The notes under the pieces are model-generated. The model worked only from the letters and a program-made list of their open reading frames with translations, did not search any database and was not told the origin of the DNA. From Zantedeschia hybrid cultivar (taxonomy: Eukaryota; Streptophyta; Magnoliopsida; Alismatales; Araceae), in NCBI GenBank assembly GCA_030544215.1, contig JARZZO010000003.1, forward strand, positions 49,520,045 through 49,584,044: DNA of 64,000 nt. The letters are read 5' to 3'. The position numbers and the translations under genes are program-made. The first letter of the stretch is position 1. Each line of letters begins with the position of its first letter. Shown here piece by piece: positions 11,443 to 23,326 of this stretch.

Positions 11443-12767
11443 TGTGAGTGCTTAAAATGAGTGTGTGATTATCATGAAAAAAAATCTATGTTGTTTAGGT
11501 GCAAAATAAACCTATTAAAAGAAACTAAGTGAAGTGATCGCCAGAAACTTTTGACTTAAAAGTTTCAAAAGAAAGAGTTTGATCGCCTACCTGTTTGAAC
11601 GTGGGAGATGTTGAGCTCTTGGTTCCCCTCCTTCAGCCGGCTGAAGAAAGAGAGCCATTTCTTGTCTTTGTTCTTGCTTTGATTGCTGTTGAAGTTTAGG
11701 ATCGTCCAGAGTCTTTGTTGTTTGCTTGTTGATTTCCTCCCCTTGATTCTTCTTTGCACTTGTTGAGAAATGGAAAGAAATGAAGAAATAATGAGAACTT
11801 AAACAAAAGCAGTATCCATTCTAAACAAAGTTTTAAACATGCAACTAAACATGAGAACTCACTTGTTGGGATGGTCTTTGAAACCCCTTTAAATCGGTTT
11901 TGAAAATGATGCTAGTGTTGTGTGTGTTGCATGGAGTGATGTGATGAAAGATGCAAGACTAATGAAAATGTGAATGTAAAAGAAAAAGTGCAGAAATGAA
12001 TAAAAAAAAAAAAACTTATGCTGGATGGATGAAGAATGGAAAGCCTTGACCTTGAATGGATGCCGACAGCACTTCAGTTCTTCAGCGTTTGGACGTCGTT
12101 GCTTCAATTTCTTCTTCAATTTTCACTCAATTCTAACTCTAATTCCAACTCTGTTACCCATTCAAGAGGCAGGGTATTTATAGACTTCCTTTCATCCGCA
12201 TATTTACATGGAGAAATTTTGAAATTTATCCATCTTAACCAACAGATAAATACATATTAATTCATCTTTATCTGTAATTATCTAAAAAGCGTCGCCCATG
12301 GAAGACGCCTTTCAGATTGATTAAGATACGGATAAACATCCGGTAAAAGCTTATCTTTATCTGTAATTAGCTAAACCGCGTCGCCACTTCAAGACGCCTT
12401 TTAAACTGATTAAGATAAGGATAAACATTCGGAAGAGAAGTAGAAACAACTTAGGAAACCTAACTGGCGTCGTGCCATGAAGACGTCTTTTATCTAATTA
12501 ATCAATTAATTAAAATCCAAATTTAAACATCAAAATTAGAATAAAGTCTAAATGACGTCCACACAGGTCGACGTCTTTTAGACTTCTTCATATTTTAACT
12601 GAAATTTGAGTTAAAATCAATTTAATTGATTAACTTAAATCATATCTGTCTGACCCGACACTATTTAGATAATTAAAAAGATCAATAAGAATTAACCAAT
12701 GATTAAATATCAGACCATTCTGAGGCATTATTATATGATATGAAATTTACTCAAAATGATGTCAACA
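11443..12767 (-). mobile_element. putative 5' LTR of gypsy 1
   Basis: On the minus strand this would begin TGTTGACATC (12,767) and end CACTCACA (11,443), next to the primer-binding site. It holds a minus-strand TATAAATA box at 12,175-12,182. Its upstream part holds four copies of the GGCGTC..GACGCC palindrome at about 12,299, 12,378, 12,476 and 12,554. The right boundary is inferred from the TG dinucleotide alone; the partner LTR lies outside the window, so boundaries are provisional. Confidence 0.5.
12175..12182 (-). promoter_or_regulatory. TATA box of gypsy 1 LTR
   Basis: Reads TATAAATA on the minus strand, within CTATAAATACCCTGCC, about 740 bp from the LTR end that adjoins the primer-binding site. 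Position and orientation fit transcription into gag. Confidence 0.5.
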
Positions 12768-12787
12768 TTAGCGTGTCTATAACGAGC

Positions 12788-15478
12788 TCACCGGCAAGCG
12801 CACTGATATCGATCCTCGTGAAAGCGCCGCTCATGCTCAGCAACCCCTAGCTGGATCTAGAGGGAGGTCACCTCTGCATCGATCCTCTGTCGCTGCTCTC
12901 GCTCCCGGTCTCTCTCTTCCATGATAACCTCCAGACGCTTCTGGAGGCGCGTAAGCTCGCGCGGGAGATCGCCAGTAGAGAGCCTCGCCAATCTCTCCTT
13001 CAGCTCTGGGACTCGGGCTGCTGTACTCCTGGACTGTTCAAGCTCTGCCTCGGCTCTGTGGAGAGCCTCTTGAAGCTCGACAACCTATTGATTAGTCAAA
13101 GAAAGACACCGTCAGTTCAAGTTCAAGTCCAAGTTCAAGATAGAGCATATATAGTAATGAAGAAGGAAATGTTGAAGATCAAAACTTACTTGGGAGGCAC
13201 GATCCTCCTCCGCTTGTGAGGCCCGATGGATGGCATGGGCCAATTGCTCCCAGAGGGAGGCGAGAGCTGCTTCCTGTGAGGTACCAGAAGAAGAGGCGCC
13301 AGCCGGGTCGGTAAGGGGCTCAGCGGCTTGAGTATAAGTGGCATGCTGCACCAAAAGAACACTATTAGTGGTTAAGCACCAAAACAATTTAATTAATAAA
13401 ATAAAGGCATTCATACATTATTAGATAGTTCATGCATACATACCAGGGCGTTGAGCTCGACATGGACTTGTTCTAGCTGAGCCTTTGCATCCTAGAGGCA
13501 GGCCCAGAGGGTGATGATGGTAGCATCCCGCACATCCTACACAATCACATTTGCATATTAGTCATTCATTCATTCACAAACATATACAAGATAATAATAA
13601 AAATTTCAAGACTCGTTTCATCATACTTACATCAAGGGGTTGGAGTTGTTGGAGGTGGGCGGCGTAGTAAACCCAGTACTGCTGGAGTTAGGCCTCGCTA
13701 TTCTCCGCACGAGACTCTACGGGCACGCCGTGCTGCTACCAGTCTGCATACTGGTTCACGAACTTCACCCGCCAGTCTATACGGGATTGCTTCCCCCTTA
13801 TTGTCCTTCTGATGCCCTTTGGGACTTCCTCCTTGATCCATTCCAGATGAAGGCCCAGCGTCCTCATCACCAGCCGTAGGTGCAGGAGCTCTATCTAGTT
13901 CTTACAATGGACCCACATCTAGTGTCCATATCGTGCTCGCCCTTCTTCCATCCACGGCTGCCCTGCCTCACCCATACCAAGGTACAGGCGCCAGATCACC
14001 TACATTGCATTCACATAAGTTAGTTGCATTCATAATAACTCAATTGCATTTATTTAAATAAGAATGAAAATATAATAAAACTTACCAGAAGCTCTAGATA
14101 ATCAAGGAACTGACACCGAAGGGCCGTCAGTTGACGATGCTGAAGGGCTGTGTCGACAATTGGCTGCAATCTACTGGCCAATGGAATGGCATCTGGACAA
14201 ATTGGCTTTGCCCGACCCAAAGGAAAATAATAATATCTTCATATCTGCATACATAAGCATTTAGGTTAGAAATCATCATAATCATGCATCAAATCATGCG
14301 TGAGCATTAAAGAAATCAAATGAAATTCATTAATTCATACCAGGAGGAATGGTGAGAAGCCGCTGACAGTGGTCTCGTGGTCGGGCACAACTACGGACAG
14401 ATCGGTGAAGAGGTAGGCCAGAAGGGCTACACCCCAGGTATAATCCCCTAACCTATCTAGATCTCCTAAGAGACTAAGGAATAGACAATGAATGTGGTCT
14501 CCCTTCGTCCCAAATAACAACCTACCAAAGAAAAAGACCAAGAAAATCTTGAGCTGCCTATCTACAATCTCAGTATGACTCTCATCCCAGCAATAAGTGC
14601 CTGATGCTGATCTAGACAATCAATCTACGAACATCTCTCTGGACTCTCCTACCTTCTACCTAGGGTCAACTAACCCTAGGGCATCTACCACATCTACTCT
14701 AAATAGAGTCCTAGACTCTCTACCCGATACTCCTGATACCTCCAGTCCTAGGAGACTCTCTGCCATCTCTCGATAGTCGGGGTAAGTAATCCCACTTATC
14801 GCTCGACCCTCTACCCTGAGGCCAGTGATCCTGGCCACATCCTCCAAGCTGGGGATCATATGTCCCCAGGGCATGAGAAATGCCTAGCTTTTCGGATCCC
14901 ATCTCTCTCTCAGTACCTAGAGTAGAACTAAATCGAGCCAGAAGGGCTCGATGTCTAGGATCTCACCAAATCCCATTCGGCGTAGTCGTGCCTTTTGGAA
15001 ATCCGGCAGACCAAGATATGCCGCAATAACTAAATCCCAAGAGATTCTTGTTCTCATTGTACCCTTCAATTGTCCAAGAAAACATCAAATCAGTCATTTA
15101 TAGGGCAATTAAAATCAATTTTTAAAAGGAATTTGGGTCTTTGATCACTATTCTAAATGGCGTCGGGGATGGATGACGCCTTTTGAAAGGCGTCGCCTGG
15201 TCCCGACGCCATTCGACCACAGGTCCGTGGACCCGTGGCTTTCCCCTTCTCCGTTTCCCGCCCCCCAAGAGCTATAAAAAGAGAGTTTTAGGACTTACCA
15301 TCGGAGGACCAGCCTCCTCGGCCGGTGCCGGTTCTCCTGCCGGAGCCGCGGGTGGTGGATCCTCCACCTCCTTAAAAGCCGCCGCTTCCGCCAGAGCTTG
15401 CGCCGCATCCATTTCTTGCGCAGAGACTTCAGCAATCCCCTCCTCCTTGTCGACCTCTACTGCCGGGATGGCGGCCAC
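12788..15478 (-). pseudogene. PMD (MAIN/MAIL1-like) gene, seven exons, decayed
   Basis: Seven exons can be read on the minus strand, every intron GT..AG and phase 0: 15,478-15,299; 15,063-14,341; 14,244-14,086; 13,999-13,631; 13,536-13,444; 13,345-13,190; 13,084-12,788, total about 659 codons. Exon 1 is Ala/Pro/Glu-rich. Exon 2 is a plant mobile domain, with WLDLVLLQVLRERWDPKS, MPWGHMIPSLEDVARITGL and LGDYTWGVALLAYLF; PMD proteins include Arabidopsis MAIN and MAIL1 and are also carried by transposons. Exons 5-7 encode a Glu/Arg-rich coiled coil. At least nine in-frame stops are present, nearly all explainable as CAG, CAA or CGA decay. The last codon lies about 20 bp from the gypsy LTR. It may be a host gene relic or transposon cargo. 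Confidence 0.72.
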
Positions 15479-16282
15479 TCGTTGGCATTTCCCACTCGGC
15501 CAGGGATGATCTATGGTGTATAAGTAAGGAAGATGAGACCCGGATGGTAAGAGGAGAGGGAGAGAGTTTGAGAGAGGTTTTTAGAGAGTGGGAGCTTAAG
15601 AGAGTATGAGGAAGAGTGAGAGAATGGAGAGAGAAGTGCCGGAGTCAGAGAAGATGGCCGGAAAATAGCTCGAGATCGTCGGAGTCCGTCGAGGTCGCCG
15701 GAGAAGGAAGGAGAGTAAGGAGAGAGAATGTTGGAGAATGGAATGAGGAAGGAGAAGGGCTTGGGCTTGTGAAGCCACATAAAATAATTTTAATGGCGTC
15801 GGCGATGAAATACGCGATTTAGTGGCGCACAAAATGAGGCGGCTGTTTGAATTTTGAAAATTATTAAAAGGCGTCGACCATAGACGACACCATTTAGGAT
15901 TTACCGCCTTTGACAGTCAGAGCTGTATCACGAAAAGTCTGGAAATAAACTGAAAGGCGTCGATCATGGGCGATGTGATTTAGAGAATTAAATGCCTCAG
16001 AAAATTCTGGAAAATATGAGAGAGAATTGAAAGGCATCGACCATAGGCGACGTGATTCAGGCTCTTTTTAAGGAACAATTTTTATTTTTTGAAAATTAGA
16101 TTTTACTGAAAGGCGTCACTCTAAGTGGACGCGATTTGAATTAATGAACCGGAAACTCCAATTTTTTAAGGAAAATGAGTTGTTTTTCTTAAGGAAAAAT
16201 TCCGAAAATTACACAAAATTAAAGAATGATCTTCATTGCAGTAAAGGAATGATTTCCATTAAAGATAAAAATTGAAAGTACA
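15479..16282. repeat. palindrome-rich region upstream of PMD gene
   Basis: Contains a CT-rich (minus strand) stretch at 15,530-15,770 suited to a 5' untranslated leader. Five palindromes of the form GGCGTCG-n-CGACGC follow at about 15,794, 15,870, 15,956, 16,031 and 16,111, spaced 76, 86, 75 and 80 bp, each followed by ATTT-like sequence. This is a degenerate tandem array of roughly 80 bp. The same motif is in the gypsy LTR and leader. ORFs read here are low-complexity Leu/Ser or Arg runs and are not credited. Confidence 0.6.
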
Positions 16283-17164
16283 TCAAGCTTTAGGCGGAAG
16301 TTGAGAGCTTTCATGCCGAATTTTCTGAATCTCTTTTACATAATTTTTCCATAGTTCCCAGATAGCTTCATGAGGAAGTTTAACATAACGGGTGAAACCG
16401 ATGTTCCACAAAGTTACAATGAGTTTAGTCGCCTCGAAATCTTCATCACTTCCTAGAGCTCGCTTATTAATTGGAGAAATATTGGATATCTCATAAAATT
16501 CATAGCGAGGCGTACCAAGTTGAGAATGATAGCGATGTGGATTATACAAGATGATTTCGGTTGTCCCGATCAGTCGGAGCTCTGTGCCTACACAACGGCG
16601 CAGTCAAACCGCCTTTTTTATGAGAGCAAGCGGTGTAGATTCGAAACCAGTCCTCGGCATGATTTTGAAGTAAGCGCGCCAGTCAGCTCAAGTTTTAAGG
16701 TTGAGCACTCGATTGGTCATGTTGTTGTTGAATTTCACTTCACTGGCAATGTGAAAGACAAGACTGCGTTGATATATCTGGGACATCTTAGGAACTTCTT
16801 CCTCATTGTGGTTGAACTTAAAGTGGAGATCGATCCATAAGGCAAGGAGTAGTATGCTACCATAAGGAGGTTGACCGATAGAAACTGATGAGAGTCCACT
16901 GTAGAGATAGACTAGAACTGCTGTGCTAATCTACTTTCCCTTGAATATCCCACAAATCGCATTGAGCTGATCTTCTAATAATATGTTATCCTCGGTAGGG
17001 AATAGTAGAACTCTAGCCAAACATGCAGTGAACGCGATCATCACGGTCTCTGTATCTTCCTCCTTAATTGCTCCCATTTTCTTCAAAGTCCATTCTGCAA
17101 GCTTTGCAAAGGATTCTTCATCAAACAAGAGCGTGAGGAAGATAATTGAAAGACTTTCTAACAT
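16283..17164 (-). pseudogene. possible second PMD-like fragment
   Basis: Two frames on the minus strand (17,164-16,931 and 16,549-16,283) and intervening sequence appear coding. The first reads SLSIIFLTLLFDEESF..., then LARVLLFPTEDNILLEDQL; downstream sequence in another frame reads YGSILLLALWIDLHF. The pattern resembles the second half of PMD-type or DUF7745-type domains (a Leu-Phe-Pro strand, then an L-L-W-hydrophobic helix), but the match is by eye and weak. Frameshifts and stops exclude function. It could equally be an unrelated decayed gene. Confidence 0.3.
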
Positions 17165-17500
17165 AAAAGGCCATCTTAGTGGACAAGATCCTAACTTAAA
17201 CGTAAGCTATTCTCTCTTTCTATCCACTCAAATTACCTTCCTCTAACTCTTGAAAATTGATTAAGTGGATATTCATTTTGGGTTTGGAATCCTTATTAGT
17301 TGATCCATGGGGCACTAGTGTATCAAAGAGGGGAATTTCGGATTTAGTCTTGGAAGACTCCCCTACTCGAATTGAGTTTTTCTTCTGGACAAACCTAGGA
17401 GTGGTGGGACAAAGTTGGATCCTAAACCCCCTTGTGGATGAACGAACATTGATTAGATCTTCCATAAGAAGTGAGGTCTACATTGTATATCTACGGTCGT
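17165..17500 (-). other. unassigned decayed coding-like stretch
   Basis: An 81-residue frame (17,465-17,220) reads GESSKTKSEIPLFDTLVPHG and similar. No family is recognised. It lies between a gypsy protease remnant and the PMD-like fragment on the same strand and may be spacer sequence of either. Confidence 0.25.
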
Positions 17501-18740
17501 CCTAAGAGTATGCTTCCTATTTGCATAGGTAAAGACATCACACCAAATTCCTTCTTGATACGAATTAAACTGTATGGGAACTTGACAGGCAGCGTTAATT
17601 GAGATGGAAGTATTACCTATCAGTGTCACTTAGTATGGCTTATAATGCTTGACAGTGGCTAGCTTTAGTCGGGAGATAAAATTTGCTGAAACAACATTTA
17701 TGCAACTCCCTTGTCAAGGTTGATTTTGAAGGGTTCTGTCCCCATCTTGATGTAAGTTTGAAAGATGGAGATTCAACACCAGTCTTCCACCTTAGGTTGG
17801 GTTAAGACACAATGGACAACACTGATTCTTCCTTTGATTGGGTGCTTACGGATGGCATGAATTTGTATGCACTAGACTAGGGTGTTGTCTGGGGTGGCAT
17901 TTTTCTCTTCAAATTGGGTAATGATGGCAGGATCAGGTTCATATCCTTTAAATTCTTCTTGCCCTTGATGCTCATTATCCACTCTTTCTCCTTGTTCTTA
18001 CATTAACAACCCCTGAAGACCCTTGCTGGGACACTGGTGAGCATAGTGCCCAAATGCCTGTCATCGATAGCATTGTCGGGTAACACTGGTGGGAGGGGTG
18101 TCTTTAGTAATTATTTTTTTTCCCTTGTCATCTTGTTTGTAAGAGGGGGCATTTAAACTACTCGGAATCGGAGTTGTGGGTGGCGGAGGTTTATTGGTTT
18201 GCTTAACAAGAGTTGATGGGCTTTATGAGAAAGGTACAGATCTTGAGGGTAGATTAGGACTTAGTTAGGTTCAGTGAATGGCATCGCACATTTCTTGTTG
18301 TTTTGGGATAAACGGATTTTGGGGCCATTGGAATTTCTCCACATCACGGGCTATTCGATAAGCATGTTCTAGAGTTTCTACATATCGAAGGTAGAGCTCC
18401 CGTTTCTACATATCTAAACCTAGACAAGATGACTGCTTCGATTTCTTGTACTCCACACCATAGAAGGTATATGTTAAATTTGTCGATGTATTCGGCAATG
18501 GATTTTCCTTCTTGGGTTAGCATTTGCCATTCATCTAGAAAGTATTGAGAGTGGGAATGAGGCACATACTTTTTTCTTAGTTTCAATTTCATGTCACGTC
18601 AATTTTCTACTGGCTCTTGCCTCCTCATGTCTAGGAGTCGCTCCACATTAAGCCAATAAGTTTTGGCTTGACCCAACAATTTCATTTTGGCAAATCTGAC
18701 TTTTGTAGCTTCAGACATGTGGTAACACTCACTTGGATTA
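17500..18740 (-). pseudogene. degraded Ty3/gypsy gag and protease (third gypsy)
   Basis: A gag fragment at 18,592-18,344 reads KLRKKYVPHSHSQYFLDEWQ then YIDKFNIYLLWCGVQEIEAV, the classic capsid region of CCHC-type gypsy elements. Downstream near 18,020-18,075 a knuckle reads CYR-stop-QAFGHYAHQC. A protease relic near 17,720-17,540 reads GSCINVVSANFISRLKLAT, then the string GIWCDVF. Stops are in all blocks. This lineage differs from gypsy 1 and 2, having the DSGSC-type protease and a CCHC knuckle. RT and integrase are absent. Confidence 0.65.
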
Positions 18741-18837
18741 GATGTTGTTGTATGATATCAAAAAATTCCTTTTCTAATAAAGTATCTACCTTGGTCAGGG
18801 ACTTTCGCGTCTCATTCCCAGAGTATTGTGTCTCTTA

Positions 18838-19094
18838 TTATTAAGACCGAATGATTCTGTATTGAACACACAATAACCTTCGAAGATATTTCACTGAACC
18901 CAATCACTTGACTAATTAGGACACCCATAGTTCGAGATTCATTATCCAAAGTTAAAGTCTAAAAGTCCACTGATAAGGTATCTTTCGTATCTCAGGTTTG
19001 AGGACCAGCCACGCAACTGTGACGTTGAATCAATCTAGTTGATAGTTAGGTAGATTAACATCTAGTGATTCAAGTTGGACTATGAGATCAGTCA
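18838..19094 (-). mobile_element. copia LTR fragment, left half
   Basis: Aligns by eye with about 59,600-59,880 of the copia 3' LTR (shared GAACACACAATAACCTT/GACACACAATCGCCTTT-type sequence and ATCTCAGGT..TGAGGACC). The minus orientation and family match. Its distal part is missing. It continues at 22,114 after a solo LTR insertion. Confidence 0.7.
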
Positions 19095-22000
19095 TGTAAC
19101 ACCTCGGTTCAAAAGATACCAAACCACTGCGGGTTGGCTTCTTAGACTCAATGTGTTACCAGCTCACGATTTAAATTTCATAGTTATCTGGGGATAATTA
19201 GTGCAGATTAAAGAAAATTAATAAGTAGACATCATTATCAAAGAATAAATATTTGAGTCATTTATATACAGTCTCACTCAATACAATCCCTTGATAATAT
19301 TCACAAAGAATTACAAAGAGTTAATAATGGATTATATAGCCACAAGTCTCAAAGTATATGTCCAAAATAAATCTCAAATACAAATTATACCATCTAATCA
19401 AGTCGCTGAGCACCATGCTAACGTTGCGCCTCTGATCCACGAATAATCTGCACCAAAGAAGGGGCTAAGTCTCTAGAAAAGAACTCAGCGGAGATCCCAC
19501 ATCCACAAATGGTCTACGAAATCTCTACTGAGTGAAACACAAAATCATTATTTTCTCAAAGGAAAGAGACAGCGATAATATTATAGTTCATATCAAAGTT
19601 TACCAAGGTTCTTGAATCTCATGTCACCGACTCAAGGTCTATCAAACTAACCATCCATGGATTTCACTGAGTCATCTCACATGGAGGCAACACAAGAATC
19701 ATATTGAGTCATGCCATACAATCTTTAATCTCTATCATGCATTACAAGTCACCCATGTCATATCACTAGCATGGGGTCATCATAGTTCACAATACTATGT
19801 CCATATCATAGATCATAGTTCAATTAACCAAACAACCCATTGGTGGGAACAAAATCACTATGATTGAATCATCTATAGATATAGTTCACATACAAGATAT
19901 TCCACCACATGTAGCCAATGTCAAATATGTCATATTATCACATGATAAAGAAGCATTTTGAATCAGTTCAATATTCCAATGATCATTATATGATAATCAA
20001 AATTCACTATCTAATAATCATTCCAAAGTATCAATAATCATCGCTACCTATAGATCTCATACAGGTCATTTCACATAGGTAACTCGAATCATACAATATA
20101 CACTTCTTTCACTTTCATTCATAGCTAGTCATCCCTGACATATAACCAATATGGGAGTCATCTATAGCTCTTGAAACCATTCATTTAGTTATGCATTCGT
20201 ATAACCCATTTCATGGTAAATTCTATAATTACCACATATCTATCAGTCTTTCTATTGACCCATTCCAGGGCCTATTCACAATCTTGAGCATGTCTATCTA
20301 ATCTTTTCAATGAGTCTTTAAGTCATTCTATGACAATTTATGTTCTATCAATAATTATATCATAACAATCATAAATCATCGAAGTAAACATATATAATTA
20401 AATGATATGACATGGAAGTAGCAATACTAGCAATCTATCAACCATCTGTATCATATCTCAGATTCAGTTATCCTGCCGAATTTCTTATCCATCAATGCTG
20501 CTCACCCTTCTTGGATCTCCATAAGTCCATGAAGGTGTGGCAAAAAAGCAAGGTCATCTGAGGGACGCAACACACTACTATAGAGTCCAACCCTCAGTCG
20601 AGGTGCGCACACAAATGGATTTTCACCTACCATTGTTATTGCTCAGTCATATCACAAAGATGTTTGGAGTCCGAACATCAAGACCCTATCTATAAGGCTG
20701 AGCCCAGAGTCCTGACGTGGCCCTATCTATGAGGTTAAAACCCCTGCCCCTTTCCCCAAAAGGACAGATCTATAAATGTATATCTAATGCTAGTGAGGTT
20801 AGTCAACCATTCAAATCTAAAAAACATAACATATTTCATGAATTTTTTTTAAATCACAAAACATCATGAGAGAACACATGGTTATATGAGAAAATACTCT
20901 TAATTCAATGTATATTGATCATAAATCATGATTTCAATGTTCAAGCTCGAAGATCGAGGGCAAACAGGACCATATAAGCCTAAAAACACAGTTCTGGGTC
21001 AAATCGATCGACTCGCACTAAGGATCAGTCGACCGTTGGCCCAAAACAGGAAGTGTAGACTTTGTGGTATGCAAAACTGATGAAATCGGTCAACCGTTTC
21101 CCTCGGGTTGGTCGATCGTTTTGCACAACTTTGCAAAACCTGAGAGTTTCAGAAAAAAAAAATGTTTCAATACATAAGACTTCAAATGCCCTCCATTTCA
21201 AATATACATATACAAATCAAGCTCCATTTTTTTTGTATGAACGCTAATTAAGTAAGCCACTACATATCCAAAACTCAAGTCAATTTAATCATTATACAAA
21301 TTATGATAATTAAAACACTCATTGACTGTCCTGTTTCCAGAGGCAACTATACATCTATAAAGATGGGGTTGAATCTCATTCAAATCAAGGCCAATTGTCA
21401 CGAAATTTGAACTAAAGAAACTAGACATATTAAACTCTAAATATGAAATATACATGCCATTCCATTCACTACATTGATTAAATCAAACGTAACAATCAAG
21501 CACATAAATCTATTTTCGAACTGAGCATAACATGCATGCAATTCCTATAAAGTTTCAATCATGAATCCATCCTTATAACCAAATTAGAGCATGGATAATA
21601 GGATCATCATATTAAGTACTAATTAGAATCCATGCATGTCCAAACAAACCTCCAAGACCAGCATGCACACAGGGAATTCCAAGCACAAGTCAAGGACATT
21701 ACCCTACCTAGTTCTTGAATTCCTCCAACCACAAGGGCCTTCAATCCACCTCCACCACACCAAAGAGAAGAGGAAGAGTAATGGGTCATCTAAAACCTAC
21801 TCAATTTAGCCCATTAAGCCTTTTACGAGTCCTCACATATTACTCATCCATGTTCTTTATTCCATCATAAATTAACCCATAGGCCTTTCTCTAATCGGGC
21901 CATCTCACCCAAAGACGAAATAAAATTCAAAAGCCTAATAGACCTTATTAAACCTAACATATATGCGTACAATTCACATGTCAAACAATACAAAAGTCAT

Positions 22001-22113
22001 TAATTCATGTAAATCGAATTTAGTGAATTTGAGTCGATCTATTATTCAATTGAATCATAATTAAACTGGGCAGTCGAACCGAGAATCACGGATTGAGGGG
22101 TCGAGGTATTATA
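19095..22113. mobile_element. 3.0 kb solo LTR, TSD AGTCA
   Basis: A 3,019 bp element begins TGTAACACCTCGG and ends CGAGGTATTATA, giving imperfect terminal inverted ends, and is flanked by AGTCA at 19,090-19,094 and 22,114-22,118. The related copia LTR at 59,875-59,895 has the unoccupied site (GACTAGTCACCC). No coding potential is visible. Length, termini and 5 bp duplication fit a long solo LTR of a Ty3/gypsy element. A tract near 20,990-21,120 repeats TCGATCGACT/TCGACCGTT-type words. Confidence 0.75.
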
Positions 22114-22405
22114 AGTCACTCTCATCAAATGAGCATGAGTAATTTGTACTAGTCTCACCCGATATTTGATATCCTTCTCAAATATCCTCCAACTAGAAAC
22201 AGTTAAAAATGTGCATTTATAAATTGTCAATTTCATTATTATGATATTATCATAACTTAACAATCATTGCACACATTCATGGACTTCATTAAGAAACAGA
22301 TAATAAATAAATATGATTTACACATAATGAATAAATTGTCATTATTATGAATAACTGAGATTGTATAATGTTCATGATTGACTTGACAGACATACAATAC
22401 TAATA
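22114..22405 (-). mobile_element. copia LTR fragment, right half
   Basis: Continues the copia LTR of 18,838-19,094 and aligns with 59,886-60,154 (ATAAATTGTCAATTTCATTATTATGATAT-like versus ATAGATTGTCAGTCTCATTATTACGATCT-like text). It ends near 22,405 at a minus-strand TTAGTATTG start resembling the LTR start TTATTAGTTC at 60,154. Confidence 0.65.
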
Positions 22406-22435
22406 GTAAATACCTTGATATTGCGGAGGCACATG

Positions 22436-22585
22436 ACGTTACATGAAGAGCACACAAGGATGATCTACTAGGCCGATGCCAATGGGACAACTGATATCTT
22501 GATGTTGTATAGGACGCTGCATGAAGAGCACATGAGGATGATCTGCAAGGCCGATACTAATGGGACGATCGCATCAGCTTCCACC
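22436..22585. repeat. 75 bp imperfect tandem duplication
   Basis: Two units starting at about 22,436 and 22,511 share CATGAAGAGCACA, AGGATGATCT and GGCCGAT words with scattered substitutions. No gene is recognised in this interval. Confidence 0.6.
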
Positions 22586-22670
22586 CTTCCAAGAGTTATC
22601 CTACACAATCATCTTTGCAGACTATTGCCATCGGCAACATACGACCTCTTTCTTCATCTTCAACTGCATG

Positions 22671-23326
22671 TAGGGATGTCAACGGATCCGGATAGTATCT
22701 GTCTCCGATTCGTATCTGCATCCGATTGGTCGGATATTAATAAGATTAGAATATTCGACGGACATATCCGAACATATGTTTAATTATTCGATTAATGTTC
22801 GAAGCGGAAACGGAAAATAGATATCCGCTCTGATTATTATCCGATCGATTATGTATTTTGATAAATTCTTCTAATTTTAACGATGATTATATGTTTAAGT
22901 AAATGGTAATTTGATATTTGATGTACGCTTAAGACGTGTTGAGCAATAATAATGAAGTTTATTGTGATTTTTTATTTTTAGTTGTTTTACTTAGATAAAT
23001 TGTTTAAGTCATTTGTTATTATCTAAAGTATACCTAGTAAAGTATTTAAGTTGTTTAAAATTTATTTAGATATTTATAATTTGAATATTTATTAATTATA
23101 AATCTATATTATTCATGAATTATACAAAGAATAAAATTTACAAATCATGAAGTTGCAAGACAAAGTTTAAATAATTAAGTATTCTAATTATTATCCGAAT
23201 TCGGATATTATCCGGTGGAGTCGAATTCGGATAGAAAAAATTATTATCCGTAAGATAATATCTAGAGTCAGATATTCGAATAATACTAAACGGAGCGGAG
23301 TCGTGTTTGCTCCGCTGATAGCCCTA
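22671..23326. mobile_element. hAT-like nonautonomous element A
   Basis: A 656 bp AT-rich element begins TAGGGATGTCAACGGAT and ends CTGATAGCCCTA. It is flanked by ACTGCATG (22,663-22,670) and ACTACATT (23,327-23,334), a 6-of-8 match to an 8 bp target duplication. Subterminal TATCCG words are repeated on both strands. The termini and duplication length fit the hAT superfamily. There is no transposase. It belongs with the element at 62,148-62,901. Confidence 0.7.

Noticed and set aside
11443..12767. Gypsy LTR boundary as certain
   Set aside because: The right end is based only on TG/CA dinucleotides and position of the primer-binding site; no second LTR is in the window to confirm, so it is reported as putative.
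15183..15840. Plus-strand ORFs in the PMD upstream region
   Set aside because: Low-complexity complements of the Ala/Pro-rich exon and CT-rich leader; no independent support.
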